64,000 nucleotides of DNA, taken from contig CP011265.1 in assembly GCA_000972765.1 (NCBI GenBank), forward strand, positions 434,001 through 498,000, read 5' to 3'. The position numbers were made by a program, and so were the translations under genes. This stretch comes from Verrucomicrobia bacterium IMCC26134. GTDB lineage: Bacteria; Verrucomicrobiota; Verrucomicrobiia; Opitutales; Opitutaceae. The notes beneath the pieces were generated by a model, which was not told the DNA's origin, searched no databases, and was given only the letters and a program-made list of their open reading frames with translations. This document shows, in pieces, positions 41,020 through 49,988 of this stretch (position 1 is the first letter of the stretch; each line of letters begins with the position of its first letter).

Positions 41020-41532
41020 ATGGTATCTCCAAACACCGAGCTGGCCTACAACAGCAAGATCGAGGGCGACTTGGTCGTCACGCGCGCCGATGCGGTCATC
41101 AACTGGATTCGCGCCAACTCCATGTGGCCCATGCCGATGGGGCTGGCTTGCTGCGCCATCGAACTCATGGCCAGCGCCGCCAGCCGTTTCGACATCGCCC
41201 GTTTCGGCGCCGAGGTTTTCCGGTTTTCCCCGCGCCAGTCCGACGTGATGATCGTCTCCGGCACCGTCACCTACAAGATGGCCCCGCACGTCCGCCGCAT
41301 CTATGATCAGATGGCCGAGCCGAAGTGGGTGATCGCCATGGGCGCCTGCGCCAGCTCCGGCGGCATGTATCGCAGCTATGCGACCTTGCAGGGCGTGGAC
41401 CGTATCGTGCCGGTTGATGTCTATATCAGCGGCTGCCCGCCCCGCCCCGAGGCTTTGCTCGACGCTTTGATCAAGCTCCAGTCCAAGGTGCAGCGCAGTC
41501 CGGGCACCACCAAGAATCTGCTCTCGGCCTGA
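41020..41532 (+). CDS. nuoB: NADH-quinone oxidoreductase subunit B
   Basis: A 170-residue peripheral-arm subunit that carries cluster N2, the last Fe-S centre before quinone. The four cysteine ligands are in [10 protein letters not shown] (a Cys pair), [10 protein letters not shown] and [15 protein letters not shown]. First gene of the complex I operon here, although nuoA normally precedes it. The ATG at 41020 has a pyrimidine-rich leader and no Shine-Dalgarno. nuoC follows after 66 nt. Confidence 0.97.
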   Translation: MVSPNTELAYNSKIEGDLVVTRADAVINWIRANSMWPMPMGLACCAIELMASAASRFDIARFGAEVFRFSPRQSDVMIVSGTVTYKMAPHVRRIYDQMAEPKWVIAMGACASSGGMYRSYATLQGVDRIVPVDVYISGCPPRPEALLDALIKLQSKVQRSPGTTKNLLSA

Positions 41533-41598
41533 GCGCGGTTAACCTCGCCAAATCCCGCCGCTCCCTCCCGCTTCGCCACCCTCCACTTTTCGCCGCCC

Positions 41599-42228
41599 AT
41601 GACCGCGCCCGCCGACGTCTTTGCCGCCGTCCAATCCCAGTTCCCCGCCGCCACCGCCCGTCCGACTCTCGATCATACGGCCATCAATGTGCCGATGGGC
41701 GACGCTGTCGCGGTCTTGACCACTTTGCGCGACACCCAGGCCTTCGATTTCCTCGTGGACGTCACCGCCGTGGATTGGGGGGTGGAGGCGACGCCGCGTT
41801 TCTCCGTCGTCTGGCATCTGCTTTCCACCACCACAAACAACTATGTGCGCGTCGTGGCCGCTTGCGTGAGCGATACCGAACCGGTTGCCCCGAGCATCAG
41901 CCAGCTTTGGGCCGGTGCCAACTGGCACGAGCGCGAGACCTTTGACTTGCTGGGCATTCGGTTCGAGGGCCACCCGGATCTGCGACGCATTCTTATGTGG
42001 GACGGCTACCCTCATCATCCGCTGCGCAAGGACTTCCCGCTGGCCGGTATCGACACACCGCTGCCCGACCTCGAGGTCGGCGAGTTAACCAAGGCCACCG
42101 CCGCTCCCGCTCCGATGATGGGCGGTCCCTTCGTCGCTTCCGTCGGCGAGATGAACATGACCGACGCCGAACCCAGCGCTAAAGACGAGAGCTGGAACGA
42201 GCGCTCCAATAAACCTGCCGCGCTCTAA
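41599..42228 (+). CDS. nuoC: NADH-quinone oxidoreductase subunit C
   Basis: A 209-residue 30-kDa subunit of the hydrophilic arm that packs against NuoD. The signature NWHERETFDLLGIRFEGHPD and GYPHHPLRKDFPLAG are present. It is separate from nuoD, unlike the fused nuoCD of enterobacteria. The C-terminal 50 residues after the signature (proline/alanine-rich, GGPFVASVGEMNM) are a variable tail. nuoD starts 37 nt downstream. Confidence 0.96.
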   Translation: MTAPADVFAAVQSQFPAATARPTLDHTAINVPMGDAVAVLTTLRDTQAFDFLVDVTAVDWGVEATPRFSVVWHLLSTTTNNYVRVVAACVSDTEPVAPSISQLWAGANWHERETFDLLGIRFEGHPDLRRILMWDGYPHHPLRKDFPLAGIDTPLPDLEVGELTKATAAPAPMMGGPFVASVGEMNMTDAEPSAKDESWNERSNKPAAL

Positions 42229-42265
42229 GCCGCGACGATCCCCTCACTCTTTCCCTTTTTCGACG

Positions 42266-43504
42266 ATGCCTACCGATTACGCCTTCCCCGACAGCGCCGC
42301 CAAAGCCGCCGCCGCCACCGAGGCCCCTGAGTTCCAGACCGAAAAAATGTCCCTCGCGATGGGGCCGTCCCATCCCTCGACCCATGGCGTGTTGCGCCTG
42401 TCCCTCGAGCTTGATGGCGAGATGGTGACCAAGTGCGACCCCGTCCTCGGCTACCTGCATCGCGGTGACGAGAAGATCGCCGAGAACATGACCTACAACC
42501 AGTTCGTGCCTTACACGGACCGGCTGGACTACCTTGCCCCTCTGGCCAACAACGCCGCCTATGCCATCGCCGTTGAGAAACTCGCCAATCTGACGGTGCC
42601 GCCACGCTGCCAGGCCATCCGCGTCATCACCTCCGAGATGGCCCGTATCTCCGCCCATCTGCTCGGTCTTGGCGCCTACGGCATCGATGTCGGCGCGTGG
42701 TCGGTTTTCCTCTACTCGTTCACCGAGCGCGAAAAACTCTACAAGCTCTTCGAGGAGCTGACCGGCGCGCGTTTCACCACCAGCTACAGTCGTATCGGCG
42801 GCCTCGCCCGCGATGTGCCCGAGGGCTGGACGGCCAGCGTGGAAGCGTTTTGCGACCAGTTCCTGCCCATTCTGGAGGAAATCCTCAAACTCCTCACCCG
42901 TAACAAAATCTTCATGGATCGCACCATCGGTGTGGGTGTTATCTCCAAGGAGGATGCCATCGGCTACGGCCTCACCGGCCCGAACTTGCGCGGCTCCGGC
43001 GTCGCTTTCGACCTGCGCAAGGCCAAGCCGTATTCCGGTTACGAGCAATACGACTTCGACATCCCGGTCGGCGCCAAGGGCGACTGCTACGACCGCTACC
43101 TCTGCCGCGGCGAGGAAATGCGCCAGTCCGTGCGCATCATCAAGCAGGCGATCAAAACCTTCCCCGGCGGCGACTGGTATGCGAAGGACGCAGTGCGCAT
43201 CTTCGCCCCCCGCAAGGAGAAGGTCCTCACCTCCATGGAGGAGCTCATCAATAACTTCATGATCGTCACCGAGGGCCCGCAAATGCCCGCTGGCGAGGTC
43301 TATTTCGAGGCCGAGAACCCCAAGGGTGCGCTCGGCTTCTTCATCGTCAGCAAAGGCGGCGGCGTTCCCTACCGCCTGAAGATTCGCGGTCCCTCTTTCT
43401 GCAATCTCTCCATCCTGCCCAAGGTCTGCCAGGGCAACCTCGTTTCCGACGTCGTCTCCATCCTCGGGTCCCTCGACTTCGTGATGGGCGAGTGCGACCG
43501 GTAA
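42266..43504 (+). CDS. nuoD: NADH-quinone oxidoreductase subunit D
   Basis: A 412-residue 49-kDa subunit that forms the quinone-binding cavity with NuoB. Family blocks are MGPSHPSTHGVLRL, YLHRGDEKIAE, YTDRLDYLAPL, the GLGAYGIDVGAWSVFLYSFT stretch and the C-terminal LPKVCQGNLVSDVVSILGSL. It is followed by nuoE 20 nt downstream. The ATG at 42266 starts an alanine-rich extension of about 30 residues before the conserved region. Confidence 0.96.
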   Translation: MPTDYAFPDSAAKAAAATEAPEFQTEKMSLAMGPSHPSTHGVLRLSLELDGEMVTKCDPVLGYLHRGDEKIAENMTYNQFVPYTDRLDYLAPLANNAAYAIAVEKLANLTVPPRCQAIRVITSEMARISAHLLGLGAYGIDVGAWSVFLYSFTEREKLYKLFEELTGARFTTSYSRIGGLARDVPEGWTASVEAFCDQFLPILEEILKLLTRNKIFMDRTIGVGVISKEDAIGYGLTGPNLRGSGVAFDLRKAKPYSGYEQYDFDIPVGAKGDCYDRYLCRGEEMRQSVRIIKQAIKTFPGGDWYAKDAVRIFAPRKEKVLTSMEELINNFMIVTEGPQMPAGEVYFEAENPKGALGFFIVSKGGGVPYRLKIRGPSFCNLSILPKVCQGNLVSDVVSILGSLDFVMGECDR

Positions 43505-43524
43505 ACACCAGCCCCGCCGACCGC

Positions 43525-44040
43525 ATGTCCACGACCACCTCTTCGCCTTCCGTGAACCTCAAGCCCGAAACCCTCGCGCGTATCGACGAAGTCATTACGC
43601 ACTACCCGGTCAAGCGCAGCGCCACGCTCCCGCTCCTCCATCTTATCCAGGAGGACGCCGGCTACATCTCGGAGGACGCCATTCTCTGGATCGCTCAAAA
43701 ACTCGAGCTCCAGCCGATCAACGTGCTCGAGGTCGTCACCTTTTACCCGATGTTCCGCCGCGCCCCCATCGGCCGCCGCCACATCAAGGTCTGCCGCACC
43801 CTTTCCTGCGCCCTGCTCGGCGGCTACAAGACCTGCGAAAACTTCCAGAAGGAGTTCAACACCACCCTCGGCGCCACCTCCCCCGATGGCGAGGTCACGG
43901 TGGATTTCGTCGAGTGCCTCGCCTCCTGCGGCACCGCCCCCGTCGTGCTCATTGACGAGACTCTCCACGAGAAGGTGGACGCCGCCAAGGTGAAGCAAAT
44001 CTCCGCGCAAATCCGCGCCGAGGCCGCCGCCCGCAAGTAA
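43525..44040 (+). CDS. nuoE: NADH-quinone oxidoreductase subunit E
   Basis: A 171-residue thioredoxin-like [2Fe-2S] subunit (cluster N1a). The four ligands are in VCRTLSCALLGG (C-x4-C) and VECLASCGTAP (C-x3-C). The N-terminal helix bundle includes LPLLHLIQEDAGYISE. The ATG at 43525 is preferred to an upstream in-frame start inside nuoD. It works with NuoF in NADH oxidation and lies 18 nt before nuoF. Confidence 0.96.
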   Translation: MSTTTSSPSVNLKPETLARIDEVITHYPVKRSATLPLLHLIQEDAGYISEDAILWIAQKLELQPINVLEVVTFYPMFRRAPIGRRHIKVCRTLSCALLGGYKTCENFQKEFNTTLGATSPDGEVTVDFVECLASCGTAPVVLIDETLHEKVDAAKVKQISAQIRAEAAARK

Positions 44041-44058
44041 ACGCTCACGCTCATCGCC

Positions 44059-45417
44059 ATGCCTGCTCCCGCCCAACACCGTATCATTTTCCAGCACATC
44101 GACGAGCCCGGTTACTCCAACGACATCGACTGCTACCTCCGCAATGGTGGCTACGAGGTCTTGAAGAAAGCCGTCACCCAGAAACCGGAGGACCTCCGGG
44201 AAGAAGTGAAGAAATCCGGCCTGCGCGGCCGTGGCGGCGCCGGCTTCCCCTGCGGCTTCAAGTGGTCCCTCGTGGACCGCAAATCCGGCAAGCCCATCTA
44301 CCTCATCGTCAACGCCGACGAGTCCGAGCCCGGCACCTTCAAGGACCGTTACATCATGCACCAGGATCCGCACCAGCTGATCGAGGGCACGATGATCTCC
44401 TGCTTCGCCAACGACGTTAAACAGGCCTACATTTATATCCGCGGCGAGATGCCCGAGGGTGCGCGCATCCTCGAAAAAGCCATCGCCGAGGCCCGCGCCA
44501 AAAACCTCGTCGGGCCCAACATCCTCGGCACCGGTTACTCTTGCGAGATTTTCGTCCACCGCGGCGCCGGCGCCTACATCTGCGGAGAAGAGACCGGCTT
44601 GATCGAGTCACTCGAGGGCAAACGCGCCAATCCGCGTATCAAGCCCCCGTATTTCCCCGCTGTCCTCGGACTTTACCAGTGCCCGACGATCGTGAACAAC
44701 GTCGAGACCCTCTGCCACGTGAAGTATATCGTGCAGCATGGCGGCGCCGAATACGCCAAGATCGGCACCCCCGGCAACACTGGCACCCGCATCTTCTGTG
44801 TCTCCGGCCACGTTCAGCGCCCCGGTTACTACGAGTTTCCCGCCGGCACCATCACCATGGGCCAGCTGCTCAATGACGTCTGCGGCGGTCCGCTCCCCGG
44901 CCGCACGTTCAAGGCCGTGATCCCCGGCGGCTCCTCCGCCAAGGTGCTCCGATTCGGCGAGCGCTACAAGGGCAAGCGCAAGGTCGGCACCGACATGGTG
45001 GATTACGATTGGGGCGTCGAGGATGTGCCGATGGACTTTGACTCACTCGCCATGATCGGATCCATGGGCGGCTCCGGCGGCGTCATCGTCATGGACGACA
45101 GCGTCAACATGGTCGAGGCCCTCGCCAACATCAACGCCTTCTACCAGCACGAGAGCTGCGGCCAGTGCACGCCCTGCCGCGAAGGCTCGCTCTGGATGAA
45201 GAAGATCAGCTCCCGCATGGTCCACGGCGAAGCCCGCAAGGAAGACGCCGCCCTGCTTAAGAGCGTGGCCGACCAGATCCCGGGACGAACCATCTGCGCC
45301 TTCGGCGAGGCCTGCTCCTGGCCGACCCAGAGCTTCCTCATCAAGTTCAAGGACGAGTTCGAGGGCTATGCCGAGGCCAAGAAAAACCTCCCCGCCGACC
45401 GCCTCAGCCTCGTCTAA
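44059..45417 (+). CDS. nuoF: NADH-quinone oxidoreductase subunit F
   Basis: A 452-residue NADH dehydrogenase subunit that binds FMN, NADH and cluster N3. The FMN/NADH glycine-rich loop is LRGRGGAGFPCGFKW and NADESEPGTFKDR follows. Cluster N3 ligands are in CGQCTPCREG plus a downstream Cys in TICAFGEACSWP. Length is standard. It lies between nuoE and nuoG with 18- and 30-nt gaps. Confidence 0.97.
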   Translation: MPAPAQHRIIFQHIDEPGYSNDIDCYLRNGGYEVLKKAVTQKPEDLREEVKKSGLRGRGGAGFPCGFKWSLVDRKSGKPIYLIVNADESEPGTFKDRYIMHQDPHQLIEGTMISCFANDVKQAYIYIRGEMPEGARILEKAIAEARAKNLVGPNILGTGYSCEIFVHRGAGAYICGEETGLIESLEGKRANPRIKPPYFPAVLGLYQCPTIVNNVETLCHVKYIVQHGGAEYAKIGTPGNTGTRIFCVSGHVQRPGYYEFPAGTITMGQLLNDVCGGPLPGRTFKAVIPGGSSAKVLRFGERYKGKRKVGTDMVDYDWGVEDVPMDFDSLAMIGSMGGSGGVIVMDDSVNMVEALANINAFYQHESCGQCTPCREGSLWMKKISSRMVHGEARKEDAALLKSVADQIPGRTICAFGEACSWPTQSFLIKFKDEFEGYAEAKKNLPADRLSLV

Positions 45418-45447
45418 AGCATCCGCACAACCGCCTCCTTTTCAGCA

Positions 45448-47157
45448 ATGATCGCCGCTCCCAAACCCGACCTCGTCACCGTCAATATCGACGGCGTGGA
45501 CCTCTCTGTGCCCAAGGGCACCAACGTCATCGAGGCCGCCAAGCTGCTCCATAAGGACGTGCCGCACTACTGCTACCACCCGAAGCTGTCGGTGGCCGGC
45601 AATTGCCGCATGTGCATGATCGAGATGGGCACCCCCGCGTTCGACCCCGCGACCAAGGCTCCGGTCATCGACCCCGCCACCGGCAAGCAGAAGATCAACT
45701 GGATTCCCCGCCCGCAGATCGGCTGCGGCACCACCGTTTCGCCCGGCCTCCACGTCAAGACCTCCTCGCCCATGGTGAAGGACGCCCGCGAGGGCGTGAT
45801 GGAGTTCCTCCTCATCAACCACCCGCTCGATTGCCCCATCTGCGATCAGGCCGGCGAGTGCAAACTCCAGGAACAGGCCACCGGCTACGGACGCGGCTAC
45901 TCCCGTTTCATCGAGGAAAAAAACGTCAAGCCCAAGCGCACCCAGCTCGGGCCCCGCGTCACCCTCGACGACGAGCGTTGCATTCTTTGCTCCCGCTGCG
46001 TGCGTTTTTCCAAGGAAATCGCCAGGGACGACGTCCTCGGCTTCGTCGACCGCGGCAGCTACTCGACCCTCACCTGCCATCCCGGCAAGAAGCTCGAGAA
46101 CAACTACTCGCTCAACACCGTGGACATCTGCCCGGTCGGTGCGCTCACCAGCACTGATTTCCGCTTCAAAATGCGCGTATGGTTCCTCAAGCAGACCCAC
46201 ACGCTCGACATCGAGTCCTCCGTCGGCGTGAACGCCGTCGTCTGGTCCCGCGAAGGCACCATCTACCGCCTCACCCCGCGTCGTAACGACGAGGTCAACG
46301 ACACCTGGATGGCTGACTCCGGTCGCATCCTCTACAAGCAGGTCGCCGCCACCGACCGCCTCACCGCCGTCAGACTCAACGGCGCAGACACTTCCCTTGA
46401 TATCGCCCTCAACGCCGCCGCTGCCTTATTGAAGGACGGCTCCGTTTCCATCGTCGGCTCCGGCCGGGCCTCGGTTGAGGAGCAGTTCCTGCTCAAGCAA
46501 CTCGCCACCCCCATCGGCGCGCAGGGCCACCTCGTCGCCCGCACCGCCACTGGCGACAAGCTCCTCATTTCCGCCGACCGCAACCCCAACATCCGCGGTG
46601 CGCTCGTCACCGGCCTCATCAGCCAGCTCCCTAGCGCAGAGCTCAAGCAGCTCTCCCGCGAGATCGACGAGGGCAAGATCAAGACCGTCGTTTCCCACGG
46701 GGAAGACCTGCTCGCCGCCGGTCTCACCGCCGCCCAGCTCGCCAAGGTCGCCGTCATTTACATCGGCACCCACGCCAACGCCACCAGCGCCGCCGCGCAG
46801 ATCGTGTTGCCCGCGCTTCACACCTACGAAAAGGCCGGCACTTTCGTTAACCAGCAGTTCCGCATCCAAAAATTCTACGCCGCCGTCCCTGGTCCGCAGG
46901 GTGCGACCAACGACCTTGTGGTTCTCGCCAAGCTCGTCGCCTCCACCGGCGCTTCCGCGCCCGCCAGCGAGGTTCATGCCCTCTGGCCGAGCATCGCCGC
47001 CACCGTGCCCGCTTTGTCCTCGATGCTCTACAAGAACATCCCCGACACCGGCCTCCTCCTTGATGCCACCGCCTGGGCCGGCCTGCCCTTCGTCGAGGGC
47101 GAGAGCCTCCACTTCAAACCGGCGGCGGTAGCCGCCGCCGAAGGAGCTAGAAGCTAG
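45448..47157 (+). CDS. nuoG: NADH-quinone oxidoreductase subunit G, short form
   Basis: A 569-residue Fe-S subunit. The N-terminal [2Fe-2S] ligands are in HYCYHPKLSVAGNCRMCMIE. The His/Cys cluster is in HPLDCPICDQAGECKLQ. The two [4Fe-4S] sites are in RCILCSRCVRFSKEI and VDICPVGAL. The remainder belongs to the molybdopterin-oxidoreductase fold but is much shorter than in E. coli NuoG (about 900 residues), a compact form found in several phyla. A repeat-rich spacer follows before nuoH. Confidence 0.95.
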   Translation: MIAAPKPDLVTVNIDGVDLSVPKGTNVIEAAKLLHKDVPHYCYHPKLSVAGNCRMCMIEMGTPAFDPATKAPVIDPATGKQKINWIPRPQIGCGTTVSPGLHVKTSSPMVKDAREGVMEFLLINHPLDCPICDQAGECKLQEQATGYGRGYSRFIEEKNVKPKRTQLGPRVTLDDERCILCSRCVRFSKEIARDDVLGFVDRGSYSTLTCHPGKKLENNYSLNTVDICPVGALTSTDFRFKMRVWFLKQTHTLDIESSVGVNAVVWSREGTIYRLTPRRNDEVNDTWMADSGRILYKQVAATDRLTAVRLNGADTSLDIALNAAAALLKDGSVSIVGSGRASVEEQFLLKQLATPIGAQGHLVARTATGDKLLISADRNPNIRGALVTGLISQLPSAELKQLSREIDEGKIKTVVSHGEDLLAAGLTAAQLAKVAVIYIGTHANATSAAAQIVLPALHTYEKAGTFVNQQFRIQKFYAAVPGPQGATNDLVVLAKLVASTGASAPASEVHALWPSIAATVPALSSMLYKNIPDTGLLLDATAWAGLPFVEGESLHFKPAAVAAAEGARS

Positions 47158-47245
47158 GAGCGAGAATCTAGAATTCGATCCTCCCCCGGCCCGCACCACC
47201 CGCACTTCTCCTAGCTCCTAGATTCTAGCTCCTAACTCCTTTCCG
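47142..47245. repeat. Inverted GAGCTAG-word repeat at the nuoG-nuoH junction
   Basis: The left arm, AGGAGCTAGAAGCTAGGAG plus GAGAATCTAG (47142-47173), and the right arm, CTCCTAGCTCCTAGATTCTA (from about 47209 to 47240), are imperfect inverted copies about 40 nt apart. The left arm includes the last codons of nuoG. A related element lies between nuoI and nuoJ. The transcript could form a large hairpin. Confidence 0.7.
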
Positions 47246-47250
47246 ATCCG

Positions 47251-48438
47251 ATGGATTTCTCCCTCTACTTCGACCTCCCGCTCTGGTTCCGCCTCGTGCT
47301 GCAAGGCACGATCGTGATCCTCGTGCTCTTCCCGCTCGCCGCCGCCTGTTCCATGGCCGAGCGCAAGATCTCCGCGTGGATCCAGGGCCGCCCCGGCCCC
47401 AACCGCACCATCCCGCCCTTCCTCGCTTGGATTCCCGGTATTAACATCATTCGCAACCTTGGCCTCTTCCAGCTCGCGGCCGACGGGGGAAAATTCACCT
47501 TCAAGGAAGACCCCGTCCCGGGTAACGTGAACAAGTTCTACTTCATCCTCGCGCCCATCCTCTCGATGATTCCGGCGCTGAGCACGATCAGCTTCGTTCC
47601 CTTCGGCGCTTACTTCACCACGCTGGCCGACGGCACCAAGCACCTCGTGCCGATCATGCTTGCCCGCACTGACCTCGGCCTGCTCGCCGTCTTCGCCGTG
47701 TCCTCCCTCGGCGTTTACTCGCTCATCCTCGCCGGTTGGGCGTCCAACTCGAAGTATCCCTTCCTCGGCGGCGTTCGCGCGTCCGCCCAGCTCATCTCCT
47801 ACGAGCTGTCCATGACCCTCTCCATTCTGCCGGTTTTCCTTTGGGTCAACGCCCCCGGCGGCGAGGGCACCCTCAGCCTCTTTGATGTCGTGCAGACCCA
47901 GAGCCAGCCCGGCTTCCTCGGCGGCATGTGGTATATCTTCCTGATGCCGGTATCGGCCTTTGTCTTCCTCGTGGCTCTTTTCGCCGAGACCAATCGTCAG
48001 CCGTTTGACATGCCCGAGTCCGAATCCGACCTCGTCGGCGGCTTCCACACCGAATACGGCGCGTTCAAGTGGTCGCTCTTCTTCGTTGCCGAATATGCCC
48101 ACATGATCGTCGGTTCCGGCATCTTCTGCCTGCTCTTCCTTGGCGGCTGGAACCCCCTTCCTTGGGTGTCGCTCGGCTCCTTCATCAATCTCGCCGCAGG
48201 CGTGCTTCCTTGTGTCGCCTCGCCGCTCTTCATGGGCGTGATCGGCATCACCTTCTTCCTGCTCAAGGTCGGCTTCTTCATCTTCTTCTTCATGTGGGTG
48301 CGCTGGACGCTGCCCCGTTTCCGCTACGATCAGGTGATGAATCTCGGTTGGAAAAAGCTCCTCCCGATCTCCATCGCCAATCTCATCTTCTACGCGGTCG
48401 CGATCGCGGTGAAGGACCTCTGCTTCCCGAACCTTTAA
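47251..48438 (+). CDS. nuoH: NADH-quinone oxidoreductase subunit H
   Basis: A 395-residue membrane subunit that joins the quinone site to the proton-pumping arm. Family motifs include ERKISAWIQGRPGPNR, LAETNRQPFDMPESESDLV (as FAETNRQPFDMPE) and the C-terminal RWTLPRFRYDQVMNLGWK. It has eight or more hydrophobic segments. The ATG at 47251 gives MDFSLYFDLP. nuoI follows after 12 nt. Confidence 0.97.
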   Translation: MDFSLYFDLPLWFRLVLQGTIVILVLFPLAAACSMAERKISAWIQGRPGPNRTIPPFLAWIPGINIIRNLGLFQLAADGGKFTFKEDPVPGNVNKFYFILAPILSMIPALSTISFVPFGAYFTTLADGTKHLVPIMLARTDLGLLAVFAVSSLGVYSLILAGWASNSKYPFLGGVRASAQLISYELSMTLSILPVFLWVNAPGGEGTLSLFDVVQTQSQPGFLGGMWYIFLMPVSAFVFLVALFAETNRQPFDMPESESDLVGGFHTEYGAFKWSLFFVAEYAHMIVGSGIFCLLFLGGWNPLPWVSLGSFINLAAGVLPCVASPLFMGVIGITFFLLKVGFFIFFFMWVRWTLPRFRYDQVMNLGWKKLLPISIANLIFYAVAIAVKDLCFPNL

Positions 48439-48450
48439 TCTTCCCGCGAC

Positions 48451-48999
48451 ATGGCCACCATCACCGTCGAACGCAAACCGCTCTCCTTGCTGGAGCGCAC
48501 CTACATCCCGAACATCGTCGCGGGCCTCACGACCACGTTCAAACGCATGGTCAAGCCGACCGAGACGCTGCAATACCCCGAGCAACGTCCCGCCATCCCG
48601 ACCGGTTACCGCGGCGTTCCCACCCTCGTCAACGACCCTCACGGCCGCGAGAAATGCGTGTCCTGCCAGCTTTGTGAATTCGTCTGCCCGCCCAAGGCCA
48701 TCCGCATCACCCCCGGCGAGATAGCCAACGATGATCCCAACGCCCACGTCGAGAAGCGCCCCAAGGCCTTCGAGATCGATATGCTGCGCTGTATCTACTG
48801 CGGTCTTTGCCAGGAGGTTTGTCCTGAAGAGGCCATTTTTCTGCAAAACCAGTATTCGATGACCGGTTACACCCGCGCCGAGATGGTTAACAACAAGGAC
48901 CGCCTCTACGAACTCGGCGGCACGCTTCCCGACCAGCATTACAAGTGGGACAAGAAAAAAACCGCCGCCGAAGCCGCCTCCCGTGGCGGACACCACTAA
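48451..48999 (+). CDS. nuoI: NADH-quinone oxidoreductase subunit I
   Basis: A 182-residue ferredoxin-type subunit with clusters N6a and N6b. The two CxxCxxCxxxCP motifs are KCVSCQLCEFVCPPKAIRI and RCIYCGLCQEVCPEEAIF. The N-terminus has the amphipathic segment before the clusters. It is followed by a 115-nt spacer holding a repeat, then nuoJ. Confidence 0.97.
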   Translation: MATITVERKPLSLLERTYIPNIVAGLTTTFKRMVKPTETLQYPEQRPAIPTGYRGVPTLVNDPHGREKCVSCQLCEFVCPPKAIRITPGEIANDDPNAHVEKRPKAFEIDMLRCIYCGLCQEVCPEEAIFLQNQYSMTGYTRAEMVNNKDRLYELGGTLPDQHYKWDKKKTAAEAASRGGHH

Positions 49000-49016
49000 T
49001 TTTCGCACCCGAATCG

Positions 49017-49110
49017 AGGAGCTAGAATCTAGAAGCCAGAACACAGAACCCTTCATGACCCGGCCTTGGTATTTCTCCTGGCTTCTCACTCCTCTCCTAA
49101 CTCCTTTCCG
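49017..49110. repeat. Inverted GAGCTAG-word repeat at the nuoI-nuoJ junction
   Basis: GAGGAGCTAGAATCTAGAAG (from 49017) faces CTCCTGGCTTCTCACTCCTC and CTCCTAACTCCTTTCCG. The last word also closes the nuoG-nuoH repeat (47231-47245). The nuoJ frame is open through it, which could mislead start-site choice. Confidence 0.65.
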
Positions 49111-49114
49111 TCAA

Positions 49115-49630
49115 ATGTCCGACACCCTTTTCCACCTCTTCGCCGTGCTTACGGTGGCCTGCGCCCTTGGCGTGGTGCTGAACAAGAATGCCGTCGCCTC
49201 CGCGCTCTGCCTGCTTGTCTGCCTGACCGGCATCGCCGGTCTCTTTGTGCTGCTCGACGCCTTCCTCTTGGCCGTGCTCACCGTGTTTGTTTACGCCGGC
49301 GCGGTCGTCGCGCTCTTCCTCTTCATCATCATGTTGCTCGATATGCAGGGAGGCAACCGCAAGCCCTTCACCAAGTCGTCCATCGTCGCCGGTGCCGCCG
49401 CCGCCGGTCTGCTTTGCACCGGTCTCTATTCCTTTTTGGTCCGCGGCCACATTGAGTCGCCTGTCCTAGCCACGACCAAGGTGGGCGGGTCCAGCCTTCG
49501 CGCCTACGCCGAGTTGCTCTTCACCACTTATCTGCTGCCCGTGCAGATCGTCGGTTTCCTTCTCCTTATCGCCATGCTCGGCGTCATCGTGCTCAGTAAA
49601 AAGTTCGAAAATCTGGAGGATATCAAATGA
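49115..49630 (+). CDS. nuoJ: NADH-quinone oxidoreductase subunit J
   Basis: A 171-residue membrane subunit with five hydrophobic segments; [20 protein letters not shown] is the family core. The ATG at 49115 ([13 protein letters not shown]) is chosen because upstream in-frame sequence is translated repeat. An ATGA overlap joins it to nuoK. Just before that, GGAGG stands 9 nt upstream of the nuoK ATG. Confidence 0.94.
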   Translation: MSDTLFHLFAVLTVACALGVVLNKNAVASALCLLVCLTGIAGLFVLLDAFLLAVLTVFVYAGAVVALFLFIIMLLDMQGGNRKPFTKSSIVAGAAAAGLLCTGLYSFLVRGHIESPVLATTKVGGSSLRAYAELLFTTYLLPVQIVGFLLLIAMLGVIVLSKKFENLEDIK

Positions 49631-49983
49631 GCCCCTTCGTCTCGCTCCCTCTCGCCCTTGTGTGCGCCGCCGATTTTCTGCGGGTTGACCTCAACTCCTA
49701 CCTTTATCTGAGCGCCCTGCTCTTCGCCATCGGCTTCTTCGGCGTGCTGCTCCGCAAGAACACTCTCGTGATCTACATGTGCCTCGAGCTGATGCTCGTT
49801 GCCGCGACGGTCGCTCTCGTGGCCTTCAGCCGCTACAACGGCACGATGGATGGCAATGTCTTCGTGTTTTTCATCCTCACCGTGGCCGCCGCCGAGGTCG
49901 CCGTCGGTCTCGCCATCATCGTGGCCCTTTTCCGCCGCCGTCAGACCATCCAGGTCGAAGAGCTCAACGCCCTTAAAAACTGA
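49627..49983 (+). CDS. nuoK: NADH-quinone oxidoreductase subunit K
   Basis: A 118-residue three-helix subunit related to MrpC. The two membrane glutamates lie in [20 protein letters not shown] and [13 protein letters not shown]. Its start overlaps the nuoJ stop by four bases. It is one of the few genes here with a Shine-Dalgarno-like sequence (GGAGG). It runs about 15 residues longer at the N-terminus than E. coli NuoK. Confidence 0.95.
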   Translation: MSPFVSLPLALVCAADFLRVDLNSYLYLSALLFAIGFFGVLLRKNTLVIYMCLELMLVAATVALVAFSRYNGTMDGNVFVFFILTVAAAEVAVGLAIIVALFRRRQTIQVEELNALKN

Positions 49984-49988
49984 TCCAC

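Noticed and set aside
48983-49114. Upstream extension of nuoJ
   Set aside because: The in-frame sequence is translated repeat and overlaps nuoI. The NuoJ family begins at MSDTLFHLF.
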